Shown here: piece after piece, positions 16,031 through 22,615 of the stretch
Position numbering within the stretch: position 1 is the first letter of the stretch
Layout: the number at the start of each line of letters is the position of its first letter
From: Methylotenera sp.
Lineage (GTDB): Bacteria > Pseudomonadota > Gammaproteobacteria > Burkholderiales > Methylophilaceae
Direction: 5' to 3'
DNA: 23,478 bases
Assembly: GCA_027310735.1 (NCBI GenBank)
Contig: DAIDAH010000008.1
Span: forward strand, 1-23,478
Made by a program: the position numbers and the translations under genes
Notes under the pieces: model-generated
Seen by the model: only the letters and a program-made list of their open reading frames with translations
What the model was told of the DNA's origin: nothing
The model's database searches: none

Positions 16031-17662
16031 CTAAGGTATATAGCCAGGTATTTTACTTTCATCCACTTCATCCATCTGTGCTGGCTCCAAGAAGCGCTCT
16101 GCATATTTCAAATAAATCTTATCCCGAATAAAAATATCAAATAGATCAGGATCTATATGATTATCTAACTTCATCTTACCCAAAATATATAGCGACTCAG
16201 ATAGCGTTTTAGCATTTTTATATGGTCTATCTTTAGCCGTAAGTGCCTCAAAAATATCAGCAATTCCCATTACACGCGCCGGAACAGACATCTGCTCACG
16301 TGTTAAGCCTCTAGGGTAACCCTTTCCATCCATACGTTCATGGTGACCGCAGGCATATTCTGGCACCCGTTTCAAAGCCTTGGGATAGGGTAATGACTCC
16401 AGCATACTGATTGTGACTACAATATGATTATTGATAACCTCACGCTCTTCTGCAGTTAAAGTCCCTCGTGCAATATTTAGATTGTAAACTTCATTTTCAC
16501 TTAGAAATGGCTGCGCAATCCCATTCTCATCCAATATCGTCATTGCAGCAATGTCTGCTACACGCTGCTGGTCTTCCGCAGTCATATACTCACCACCAAA
16601 GTTTGAGCGCCGCAGAAAGTCCCGGTCTTCATCACACTTTAACTTGAACGCTTCTAGTGTTGATTGCTCTTTATCAAAATCAACTTGGCCACCACTACGT
16701 AATGTGAGTATCTGCGCTTGAAAAGATGTGCACTCTGTTTGCTTTTTCAGCAGTTCAAAACGTTGATCAATCAAATAAATGCGGTCAAATATAGCAGATA
16801 GCTTTGTAGGTTTATCCATTACGGATTCTGGCGTAGTTACCTTGCCACAGTCATGTAACCAACCTGCGATTTTAAGCTCATAGAACTCTTTCTCATTCAG
16901 AGTAAAGCTTTTTAGCGGACCGGTTTTAGCATCGATCGCGGCTTGAGCCAACATCATGGTGAGCTCAGGCACACGCCTACAATGACCGCCAGTATACGGA
17001 GACTTTTGGTCAATCGCCTCAGCCATCAGCTCAATAAACGCCTCAAACAACCCTTTTAATCCTTCAATTAAATTATGGTTCGTCATTGCAACGGCTGCCT
17101 GCGAAGCTAGTGATTCAACCAAGCTTTGAATTTCAATTGAGAAAGGAATAATCTCTTTCGTGTCCAAATCAATTGCATTAATTAGTTGCAGCACACCAAT
17201 AACTTCTGCCTCATGATTTTTCATGGGAATAGTCAAAAATGACTGAGACCGATAACCTGTCTTTTCATCAAACTTCCGCGTACCACTAAAATCAAAATCT
17301 TGAACCAGATAAGAATTATCAATATTAACGGCCTGATCATTCAAGGCCGCATAGGCTGCTACTGTAGTAAGATTCGGGCTGCCATCATCCAAATATAAAC
17401 GTAGTGGTGGGAATGGAATATCTTTACCTGTCGTACCGCCCAACTCGATATTAAGAGTCTTATTACTCATAATTTCAAACTTAAGGCTCTGATCATCAGT
17501 CACGGTATAAAGCGTACCGCCATCAGCATTAGTGATTTCTATAGCACCCAATAGAATACTCTCTAATAGCCGCTTATTATCACGTTCAGCAGAAAGTGCT
17601 ACACCTATAGTGTTAAGTCGCTCTAATCGATTAAGCAGTTGAGTATTTTGTAGAGGTTTCAT
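16031..17662 (-). CDS. GAF / HD-GYP cyclic di-GMP phosphodiesterase
   Basis: Predicted cytoplasmic c-di-GMP phosphodiesterase of 543 residues. A GAF sensor domain covers about 18-195 (ITNADGGTLYTV, SFLTIPMKNHEAEVIGVLQLIN). The HD-GYP domain begins near 205 with GGHCRRVPELT; the HD pair is H270-D271 (HDCGKV), and HHERMDGKGYPRGL (440-453) carries the GYP at 448-450. The spacing from HD to GYP is about 178 residues, some 110 more than I expect for a compact HD-GYP domain, so an insertion lies at about 290-400. It follows an FHA gene on the same strand by 104 nt, which suggests a phospho-signalling link. The ligand of the GAF domain is unknown. Confidence 0.9.
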   Translation of the reverse strand: MKPLQNTQLLNRLERLNTIGVALSAERDNKRLLESILLGAIEITNADGGTLYTVTDDQSLKFEIMSNKTLNIELGGTTGKDIPFPPLRLYLDDGSPNLTTVAAYAALNDQAVNIDNSYLVQDFDFSGTRKFDEKTGYRSQSFLTIPMKNHEAEVIGVLQLINAIDLDTKEIIPFSIEIQSLVESLASQAAVAMTNHNLIEGLKGLFEAFIELMAEAIDQKSPYTGGHCRRVPELTMMLAQAAIDAKTGPLKSFTLNEKEFYELKIAGWLHDCGKVTTPESVMDKPTKLSAIFDRIYLIDQRFELLKKQTECTSFQAQILTLRSGGQVDFDKEQSTLEAFKLKCDEDRDFLRRSNFGGEYMTAEDQQRVADIAAMTILDENGIAQPFLSENEVYNLNIARGTLTAEEREVINNHIVVTISMLESLPYPKALKRVPEYACGHHERMDGKGYPRGLTREQMSVPARVMGIADIFEALTAKDRPYKNAKTLSESLYILGKMKLDNHIDPDLFDIFIRDKIYLKYAERFLEPAQMDEVDESKIPGYIP

Positions 17663-17706
17663 AGTAACCAGTAATAGTAAATAACTAAATTAAAACGATT
17701 TATGAG

Positions 17707-17728
17707 ACTTGATTTCAAACAATCAAGT
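17707..17728. repeat. Perfect 8-bp inverted repeat between FHA and HD-GYP genes
   Basis: ACTTGATT (17707-17714) and AATCAAGT (17721-17728) enclose 6 nt. On the minus strand, along which both genes are read, no T tract follows the hairpin, so it is more likely an operator or mRNA structure than a terminator; a TTGAAA/TTTAAT promoter pair (18-bp spacing) overlaps its right half on the minus strand. Confidence 0.5.
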
Positions 17729-17766
17729 TTTAAATTACTGGATATCTGATGTACATATCATAAAGA

Positions 17767-18486
17767 TTAAGCTAATAATGATGTATCAAAATGGAACTCC
17801 ATCTTCACGCCGGCCAATTCAATAACATCTTGATGAGTGAGCGAAAATGCCTGCACTCCAGTTGAAGTGCCATTCACACTAGGGAATATGTCCCCTTCTA
17901 CATGTGTAATGTAATAGCCTTGCGGCCTTTTGGTAATCACCGCAACTTGCATACCAACCTTACCGAGCGTCGTAAGCGCCTTATTAAGGATTAACTCACG
18001 TCCCGCATTTGATCCATTTAGCACTTTTATTTTTGCAGGTGCTAACACCTCACCACTACTATTTGACATGTTTTTTGCCATCGGCGGCGTAGCACTGTCT
18101 GGCAATACTGGCGTCTCTGACTTAGATGTTAAAGTGTCAGCTATTACTTGTTTTTCAAAACCAATCGCCGCATCACTTGTTGGTGTAGCACTGACGGCCT
18201 CTTCATTTAGATACTCTAATTGAAATTTCCCAAATTCAATTAAATCCCCATGCCGCAACAGATGCTTCTTAATTAACTTAGCATTGACACGAGTACCATT
18301 AGTACTTCCAACGTCTTCAACATAAAAATCATCCCCTATGTTCAAAATAGCAGCATGCTCACCACTGACAGCTAAATTATCAAGATGTATATCACTTGTA
18401 GATCGCCGTCCTATCGTAGTGAGCACTTTCTCAAGCGGATAGTCACATAGAACTTTACCGTCTAAAGTAAGAATAAGCTTTGCCAT
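17767..18486 (-). CDS. FHA-domain protein with a second degenerate FHA domain
   Basis: Phosphothreonine-binding adaptor of 239 residues. The first FHA domain (about 4-93) is complete in its key residues: G26-R27, S41, H44, and STNGT (61-65). A Ser/Thr/Ala/Pro-rich linker (about 97-148) follows. Residues 152-234 look like a second FHA domain: TTLGK, PSVNGT at 202-207 and HQDVIEL, but the Arg of the G-R pair and the S-x-x-H residues are missing, so it probably does not bind phosphopeptides. It lies upstream of the GAF/HD-GYP gene and downstream of nusB on the same strand. No kinase or phosphatase partner is in the window. Confidence 0.88.
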   Translation of the reverse strand: MAKLILTLDGKVLCDYPLEKVLTTIGRRSTSDIHLDNLAVSGEHAAILNIGDDFYVEDVGSTNGTRVNAKLIKKHLLRHGDLIEFGKFQLEYLNEEAVSATPTSDAAIGFEKQVIADTLTSKSETPVLPDSATPPMAKNMSNSSGEVLAPAKIKVLNGSNAGRELILNKALTTLGKVGMQVAVITKRPQGYYITHVEGDIFPSVNGTSTGVQAFSLTHQDVIELAGVKMEFHFDTSLLA

Positions 18487-18579
18487 GATCTACCCTACGA
18501 TTCAAACAAATTCATTAAAATCAACTTAGCATACTTATGCTTGCTTCAACTGGCACTTGTATGAGTTGGCATGCAACAA

Positions 18580-19149
18580 CTAGCTTCTGGCACTTTTAAC
18601 TTCAGAGGCACGCACATCGACTGCAAGCTTATCTAGGACGCCATTGATATATTTGTGACCGTCAGTACCGCCATACAACTTGGCGAGCTCCACACCTTCA
18701 TTAATCACAACACGGTATGGAATACTCATATCAAACATCAACTCACAACCAGAGATACGTAAAATGGCATGCTCTACTGGACTTAACTCTGCTAGAGGAC
18801 GATCAATAAAGTTTGCCAAGTGCTTATCAAGCGCTTCGACATGCACTGTCACAGACTCTAATAATTGTTTGAAGTAAGCCTCATCCGCTTTTTTATAGTC
18901 AGGGTCATCCACCATATCTCGAAAAATAGACCCTAATGCAGATTGATTCAACATCCCGCGGTAAACAGCTTTCAATACTAACTCACGAGATTTTCGTCGA
19001 TTCTGAGCAACACCTTTTCTAGCGCCGCCACTTTTCTTTGGACTAGTCTTCACATCACTACTTGCTGGATTTTTTTCTGATACCAAGCTAGTCACAGAAA
19101 CACCTGTATCGGTTTGACTATTAATATCAGACTTATTTTTGTCTATCAT
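18580..19149 (-). CDS. nusB: Transcription antitermination factor NusB
   Basis: Binds boxA RNA with S10 (NusE) for antitermination of rRNA transcription. The 189 residues are about 45 longer than a typical NusB; the extra is a polar, Ser/Thr/Lys-rich N-terminal leader (1-49) that looks disordered. The helical core starts near RRKSRELVLKAVYRG (51-65), with RISGCELMFDM and YRVVINEGVELAKLYGG as family signatures. The ATG overlaps the ribH stop as ATGA, so translation is coupled. The ribH-nusB order is very common in proteobacteria. Confidence 0.95.
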   Translation of the reverse strand: MIDKNKSDINSQTDTGVSVTSLVSEKNPASSDVKTSPKKSGGARKGVAQNRRKSRELVLKAVYRGMLNQSALGSIFRDMVDDPDYKKADEAYFKQLLESVTVHVEALDKHLANFIDRPLAELSPVEHAILRISGCELMFDMSIPYRVVINEGVELAKLYGGTDGHKYINGVLDKLAVDVRASEVKSARS

Positions 19150-19595
19150 AACGCTCTAACCAAGTTCGCCATTTCAACAGCTACTTGCGCAGCTTCAGCG
19201 CCTTTTACATGCATACGAGCAATGGCCTGATCATCATCTTCAGTAGTCAGCACGGCATTGGCAATTGGAACGCCTGTATTTAACTGCACCTCAGAAATTC
19301 CTCGTGCAGACTCATTGGAAACCACTTCAAAATGATAAGTCTCACCGCGAATAATTGCACCTAATGCGATTAATGCATCAAACTTCTCGCTTAATGCCAT
19401 ATGTTGCAATAACAATGGTGTTTCAAGAGCGCCCGGTACGGTTGCAATTGTAATGGCATCGCTTGCAACCCCAAGTTTCAATAACTCGGTTTTACATGCA
19501 CTTAATAGTCCGTCGCCTATATCACTATTAAATCTGGATAAAACCACACCAATTTGTAAACCGGCACCACTTAAATTTCTTTCTATCTCTCTCAC
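19146..19595 (-). CDS. ribH: 6,7-dimethyl-8-ribityllumazine synthase
   Basis: Condenses the ribityl-aminouracil intermediate with dihydroxybutanone phosphate in riboflavin synthesis. I place the start at the GTG at 19595-19593, not at the upstream ATG at 19652: an AAGGAT Shine-Dalgarno sits 7 nt before the GTG and the product then begins MREIERNLSG, as in relatives, with 149 residues. The longer frame would add 19 unrelated residues. Visible signatures are SRFN (20-23), VPGALE (53-58), GAIIRGETYHFE (79-90, catalytic H88) and NTGVP. No FMN riboswitch was recognised upstream. A 14-bp palindrome precedes the Shine-Dalgarno. Confidence 0.93.
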   Translation of the reverse strand: MREIERNLSGAGLQIGVVLSRFNSDIGDGLLSACKTELLKLGVASDAITIATVPGALETPLLLQHMALSEKFDALIALGAIIRGETYHFEVVSNESARGISEVQLNTGVPIANAVLTTEDDDQAIARMHVKGAEAAQVAVEMANLVRAL

Positions 19596-19610
19596 GCCAA
19601 ATATCCTTAA

Positions 19611-19624
19611 CCCTAAATTTAGGG
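19611..19624. promoter_or_regulatory. Perfect 14-bp palindrome before ribH
   Basis: CCCTAAATTTAGGG lies 3-16 nt upstream of the ribH Shine-Dalgarno (on the minus strand). It could be a protein-binding site or affect translation; as a hairpin it lacks a loop, so a DNA operator is more natural. Confidence 0.4.
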
Positions 19625-19712
19625 CAGTATTAATTAATTGACACAGATTCAAGCTAATACATAAACAATCAATGCATCCAATTTATAAAGCACCTAAAAG
19701 AAATTTGCAGAT

Positions 19713-19752
19713 AAAAAATGATCAGGATAGGCCTCTAACAATTAACCTATCC
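19713..19752 (-). terminator. Probable terminator after the fae paralogue
   Basis: On the minus strand GGATAGG (19752-19746) and CCTATCC (19731-19725) make a 7-bp stem with a 14-nt loop, followed after 6 nt by TTTTTT (19718-19713). The loop is large and the T tract displaced, so it is moderate. It separates fae from ribH-nusB. Confidence 0.5.
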
Positions 19753-19804
19753 CAATACAGTTTTTAACATAACTTGAATGCATTTAGCTTGTGAAACTAT
19801 TCAC

Positions 19805-20353
19805 TCAAAGTTTACCGTCTAGACCCATTTGATAATACTTATGGGTGATTTTATCTTGATTATCTAGCAACCAATCAATGTCCGGTTTATTTGTCATTGC
19901 TTTGTGAATCGCTAGTGCTGTTGCTTTACGATGAATATCGAAGAGAATCTTATGATCAAGCTTTTCATCCTTACTCACCATAGGATTAAGCCATACTGAA
20001 ACAATAATTCCCAAATCATTAGCACGTTCCTTAGGAATATCTCCAGCACGAACCGCATCCAACACACCATTGGCAATGGCAGCTTGTACTGTTCCCATCA
20101 AGATATTCGTATATTTACTATCTTTGACAGTGACTTTACTCACCATCAAAGTTACGGGTCTTACTTGAATATCAGTGTTCAACAATGCAAAAACACGTGT
20201 ATGACCAGCCACTTGGTCTCCCGTCAGGGTTGCAATGGCCGTACCTACAGGCCCATCTAACTCACCGATGATAACCTCTGGTTCAGCTGCAGTTCCTGGA
20301 GGACCTCCAGCTATTAAAGCTTCACCCGTACGCATTACAATTCTTTCGCTCAA
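19805..20353 (-). CDS. Divergent paralogue of formaldehyde-activating enzyme (Fae-like)
   Basis: Fae condenses formaldehyde with tetrahydromethanopterin in methylotrophs. This 182-residue protein has the family layout: GEALIAG (10-16), VIIGELDGPVGTA (27-39), RPVTLMVSKVTVKD (65-78), MGTVQAAIANGVLDAV (86-101) and a C-terminal helix. As I recall canonical Fae, the conserved EVAHIDL-IG segment carries the catalytic histidine; here the aligned stretch is GTAAEPEVIIG, with no histidine. The C-terminal tail also differs. It is therefore probably one of the Fae-like paralogues (fae2/fae3 type), whose function is uncertain. The start is TTG at 20353-20351 with AAGGAG 6 nt upstream; an ATG at codon 7 is an alternative. 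It is divergent from an XRE-cupin regulator. Confidence 0.88.
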   Translation of the reverse strand: MSERIVMRTGEALIAGGPPGTAAEPEVIIGELDGPVGTAIATLTGDQVAGHTRVFALLNTDIQVRPVTLMVSKVTVKDSKYTNILMGTVQAAIANGVLDAVRAGDIPKERANDLGIIVSVWLNPMVSKDEKLDHKILFDIHRKATALAIHKAMTNKPDIDWLLDNQDKITHKYYQMGLDGKL

Positions 20354-20416
20354 AGTATTCTCCTTAATATAATCAAACCTTACTTCTTAAATATGATATA
20401 AAAGTCTCATCTATTT

Positions 20417-20422
20417 ATTATA
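20417..20422 (-). promoter_or_regulatory. -10 box candidate for the fae paralogue
   Basis: A perfect TATAAT on the minus strand would give a leader of about 55-60 nt. The -35 region is weak, consistent with control by an activator; this last point is inference. Confidence 0.4.
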
Positions 20423-20512
20423 CATTAACTATTATTACCTAAATGAAACTAATGTGCACTAAAGTTGAGATTATTAGTACTATTTTTCAACTTTTATTAA
20501 TAGGAAGAACTT

Positions 20513-20543
20513 TTTTACAAGATAACTCAACATTCTTGTAAAA
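20513..20543. promoter_or_regulatory. Operator-like inverted repeat at the XRE-cupin promoter
   Basis: TTTTACAAG (20513-20521) and CTTGTAAAA (20535-20543) are perfect 9-bp inverted arms with a 13-bp spacer, centre-to-centre 22 bp, about two helical turns. The left arm includes a possible -35 (TTTACA) and the right arm a possible -10 (TAAAAT, 19-bp spacing), 29 nt before the ATG. This suggests autoregulation by the XRE-cupin protein and perhaps control of the divergent fae paralogue. Confidence 0.6.
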
Positions 20544-20572
20544 TTGATAAACAAAAAATTGCAGGTATTGAT

Positions 20573-21211
20573 ATGGCATCGAAAAAAGAAACTGAAACCA
20601 CTCAGGTAGACACTGAAAATAAATCTCTTGGTCGTCATTTGGGTACCACAATTAGGCAGCTACGTTTACAACACAACCTGACCATTGCAGCAGTTTCTGA
20701 GAAGGCTGGTATTAGTCGTGGCATGCTCAGTAAAATTGAAAACAGCCTAGCTGCAACTAGTTTAGAAACTTTAGAGCAACTTGCAAATGCGTTAGGCGTT
20801 ACCTTATCAAAACTATTTCAAAACTATAACCTACCCCGAGGTGCAGCACAGTTGGTGAAAAAAGGTGAAGGCATGGAGGTGGTAAGGAGAGGTACTCGTG
20901 TCGGTCATACTTACCAATTACTTGCTTATGATCAAGGTCCACAAAAAACTTTTGAACCTTTTTTAATTTCATTAGAAGATTCTTGTGAAGAATTTCCATC
21001 ATTTGAACATCCTGGCACTGAGTTTATTCACATGCTGGAGGGCAAGTTAGAATATCGTGTTGGAAAAGATACGTTTGTACTTAACAGCGGAGATTCTCTT
21101 ACATTTAATGGAGAAATTCCACATCGTCCAGAAACATTAATTGAAACACCGATTAAGTTTCTTGCCATCATTCACTACGATGCACCTAATCTAGAAAACA
21201 TAGAAGAATAG
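20573..21211 (+). CDS. XRE-cupin transcriptional regulator
   Basis: A 212-residue DNA-binding sensor. After a polar leader (1-20), an XRE-type helix-turn-helix covers about 24-80 (IRQLRLQHNLTIAAVSEKAG, SRGMLSKIENSLA, LEQLANALGV). The C-terminal cupin (about 125-200) has HPGTEFIHMLEGKLEYRVG (146-164) and GDSLTFNGEIPHRPE (173-187), with H146, E150 and H184 as possible metal or ligand residues. This architecture is shared with PuuR-like regulators that sense small metabolites. It is divergent from the fae paralogue and is followed by a decayed acetyltransferase gene. Ligand and targets are unknown; the inverted repeat in its own promoter points to autoregulation. Confidence 0.92.
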   Translation: MASKKETETTQVDTENKSLGRHLGTTIRQLRLQHNLTIAAVSEKAGISRGMLSKIENSLAATSLETLEQLANALGVTLSKLFQNYNLPRGAAQLVKKGEGMEVVRRGTRVGHTYQLLAYDQGPQKTFEPFLISLEDSCEEFPSFEHPGTEFIHMLEGKLEYRVGKDTFVLNSGDSLTFNGEIPHRPETLIETPIKFLAIIHYDAPNLENIEE

Positions 21212-21213
21212 TT

Positions 21214-21538
21214 ATGTAAAAAATCTTATTTATAACGCAGCAATAGAAAGAGAAATTGCAAACCTAGTGAGGTTATTATCAGTATTAATTTAATATTGAA
21301 AAAGACTTCGATCCAGATGAAACAAAAGAGAAATGCTCTTGAACTGCTCTTCAAAAACAGGAGGTTGGCAACAGAACAAGCAACCAAAAGCTGAGTAGGT
21401 AGAATAATTGGGATGATCACCGCGCAACTGGTGACTTCTACAGCACAAGGCGTAACCCCAATATACTTAGAATATATTCCAATTAATGCAAACTACAGAA
21501 AACTAGGCCTCAACAAGCAACTACTAAAAAGTTTATAG
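21214..21538 (+). pseudogene. Decayed GNAT-family N-acetyltransferase
   Basis: Three reading frames in succession spell one GNAT-like protein. From 21234 the frame reads NAAIEREIANLVRLLSVL and stops at 21291; shifted by one base it continues as FNIEKDFDPDETK (21289-21327); shifted once more it reads RNALELLFKN and, after an in-frame TGA at 21392-21394, VGRIIGMITAQLV and YIPINANYRKLGLNKQLL, ending with TAG at 21536. The LF-IE-DF-D---K pattern and the late YRKLGLNKQLL (acetyl-CoA site, motif A) are typical of GNAT enzymes. At least two frameshifts and one nonsense codon make it inactive, and the C-terminus is short. It fills much of the 500-nt gap after the XRE-cupin gene, with which it probably once formed an operon. 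A sequencing error is less likely given three separate lesions. Confidence 0.65.
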
Positions 21539-21608
21539 TAGGGCTGAGATAAAAGGTACAACACTCGAGGAGAGCCTTTTAATCGCTAGAACATAGCATC
21601 AAATGGAG

Positions 21609-21646
21609 TACGTTTGTGGTAAAAATTGCTTGTCACCACAAACGTA
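21609..21646. repeat. Perfect 12-bp inverted repeat, 14-nt loop
   Basis: TACGTTTGTGGT (21609-21620) and ACCACAAACGTA (21635-21646) pair perfectly. It lies about 70 nt beyond the end of the EutQ-like cupin gene and after the pseudogene. No T tract follows on either strand, so it is not a standard intrinsic terminator; it could be a 3'-end stabilising hairpin or a protein-binding site. Confidence 0.6.
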
Positions 21647-21652
21647 ATTTAA

Positions 21653-21664
21653 AACAAGCTTGTT
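21653..21664. repeat. Palindrome AACAAGCTTGTT
   Basis: A 12-bp perfect palindrome 7 nt after the larger inverted repeat. Its ACAAG/CTTGT halves match the inner halves of the operator-like repeat at 20513-20543, though with no spacer between them. It may be a related binding site or chance in A/T-rich DNA. Confidence 0.35.
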
Positions 21665-21717
21665 ATTCATATTAACTATTTTAAATAATAAATAGTTTTA
21701 AATATAAACAGCGTTAG

Positions 21718-22071
21718 TTAAAGTGGTGCACGTTGACCGCAGAAAAAACCTACTGCATAGTCTGGGGTCTGAAATGTAATACGACTTCCTGACGGGAAAT
21801 AAAGAACATCACCAACAGTTGCTGTCACTTTTTGACCGGTTTCGTCAGAAATAATAAAAGTACCATCTACAATAATTTTCATTTCTTCATAATCGTAGTC
21901 ATACACAAGTTCATTACCTTTTTCTAAACGAAAAAAACCAGCGCAAATTGTTTTGTCTTTATCGGCAGATACGAATGTGTCTCCCAGCCAAGCTGGCACG
22001 CCAACAACATTCATAGATGGTTGAACATCTTTAATAGCCTGTTTTTTATATTTAAACGGTTTTGTACTCAT
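21718..22071 (-). CDS. EutQ-like single-domain cupin
   Basis: A 117-residue cupin most like the C-terminal domain of the ethanolamine-utilisation protein EutQ: GVPAWLGD (24-31), AGFFRLEKG (44-52), YDYDYEEMKIIVDGTFII (57-74) and GDVLYFPSGSRITF (87-100). EutQ is about twice as long, so the N-terminal part is absent, and no other eut gene is present; an ethanolamine role is therefore unlikely. AAGGAG lies before the ATG at 22071. It is read toward the pseudogene and the XRE-cupin gene, with hairpins downstream. The neighbourhood hints at a role near formaldehyde or amine metabolism, but the function is not known. Confidence 0.82.
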   Translation of the reverse strand: MSTKPFKYKKQAIKDVQPSMNVVGVPAWLGDTFVSADKDKTICAGFFRLEKGNELVYDYDYEEMKIIVDGTFIISDETGQKVTATVGDVLYFPSGSRITFQTPDYAVGFFCGQRAPL

Positions 22072-22106
22072 TACATTTCTCCTTAGGGGTTGATTAACTG
22101 TTGTCT

Positions 22107-22135
22107 ATTAAATCGCTACTTGAATAAACCCACAA
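22107..22135 (-). promoter_or_regulatory. Candidate promoter of the EutQ-like cupin
   Basis: Minus-strand TTGTGG (22135-22130) and TTTAAT (22112-22107) are 17 bp apart and would start transcription about 30 nt before the ATG. CCTTAGGGGT (22081-22090) and ACCCCTTAGG (22138-22147) form a 9/10 inverted repeat bracketing it. Confidence 0.4.
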
Positions 22136-22147
22136 TTACCCCTTAGG

Positions 22148-22493
22148 CGTACTCATAAAGAAGCATAAACAATATGCTCATGACCTGCTCCCCACTTGCA
22201 CTCATAAATCATCGGACTACTAAATAAACCATTAAATATCCACTCTGTTAGAACGTGTGACTACCTCACGTTTAAAAACAAAGTCAAAACCAGCCTGCAG
22301 GCACGAAAGGGATGTCGGTGATGGTGAAAGAGCGAGCGCCGCGTCCAGCGTCGGTTAGTGCGGTGGCCGCTGAGAGCGTTGAAACCGTCAAAGAAGCAAG
22401 GCAAATGCAGAGCGTGGTGGGCAGACAGGCCATGCGGCCTAGTGCCAAAACCTTAAAACCATAATTCGGTGACAAAAAGGTGGTCAAACTGGC
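22148..22493. other. Gene-free stretch with a GC-rich patch
   Basis: No gene could be recognised. The patch at about 22280-22450 is much richer in G+C than its surroundings (39 of 60 bases at 22321-22380). Two overlapping frames stay open through it: a 67-codon minus frame (22487-22284) and a plus frame of similar length ending with TAA at about 22464, but neither has a convincing start or resembles a family I know. High G+C by itself keeps frames open. It may be a fragment of an imported gene at the edge of the accessory region. Confidence 0.5.
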
Positions 22494-22509
22494 AGATCAC
22501 AGGTGATCT
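22494..22509. repeat. Inverted repeat AGATCAC/GTGATCT
   Basis: Seven-bp perfect arms with a 2-nt centre, followed by TTT on the plus strand. It may be an operator, or the remains of a terminator with stem AGATCA/TGATCT and loop CAGG. Confidence 0.4.
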
Positions 22510-22561
22510 TTTAAACAAAACAGGCACAAACAGGCTTAAATCTATCGGGGATTCGTAATAC

Positions 22562-22579
22562 GTGATTGATGACAATCAC
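22562..22579. repeat. Inverted repeat GTGATTG/CAATCAC
   Basis: Seven-bp perfect arms around a 4-nt loop (ATGA), about 90 nt upstream of the XRE-type antitoxin gene. It could be a second operator for that gene; no T tract follows. Confidence 0.4.
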
Positions 22580-22615
22580 ATAATACGATTTAGTTCAGCC
22601 ACTATCAATCATGAT

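Noticed and set aside
19596..19804. A possible FMN riboswitch upstream of ribH
   Set aside because: The leader is short and A/T-rich, and none of the conserved FMN-element blocks could be recognised.
21226..21420. A 64-codon hydrophobic minus-strand frame after the XRE-cupin gene
   Set aside because: It is the antisense of the GNAT remains; its hydrophobicity follows from A-rich codons on the other strand, and it lacks a ribosome site.
21718..22071. An ethanolamine-utilisation operon suggested by the EutQ-like cupin
   Set aside because: Only the cupin domain is present and no other eut gene lies nearby, so the name reflects fold resemblance only.
22284..22487. A 67-codon minus-strand frame in the GC-rich patch
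   Set aside because: No ribosome site, no family resemblance, and high G+C keeps a plus-strand frame open over the same bases. It is kept only as part of the unexplained stretch.
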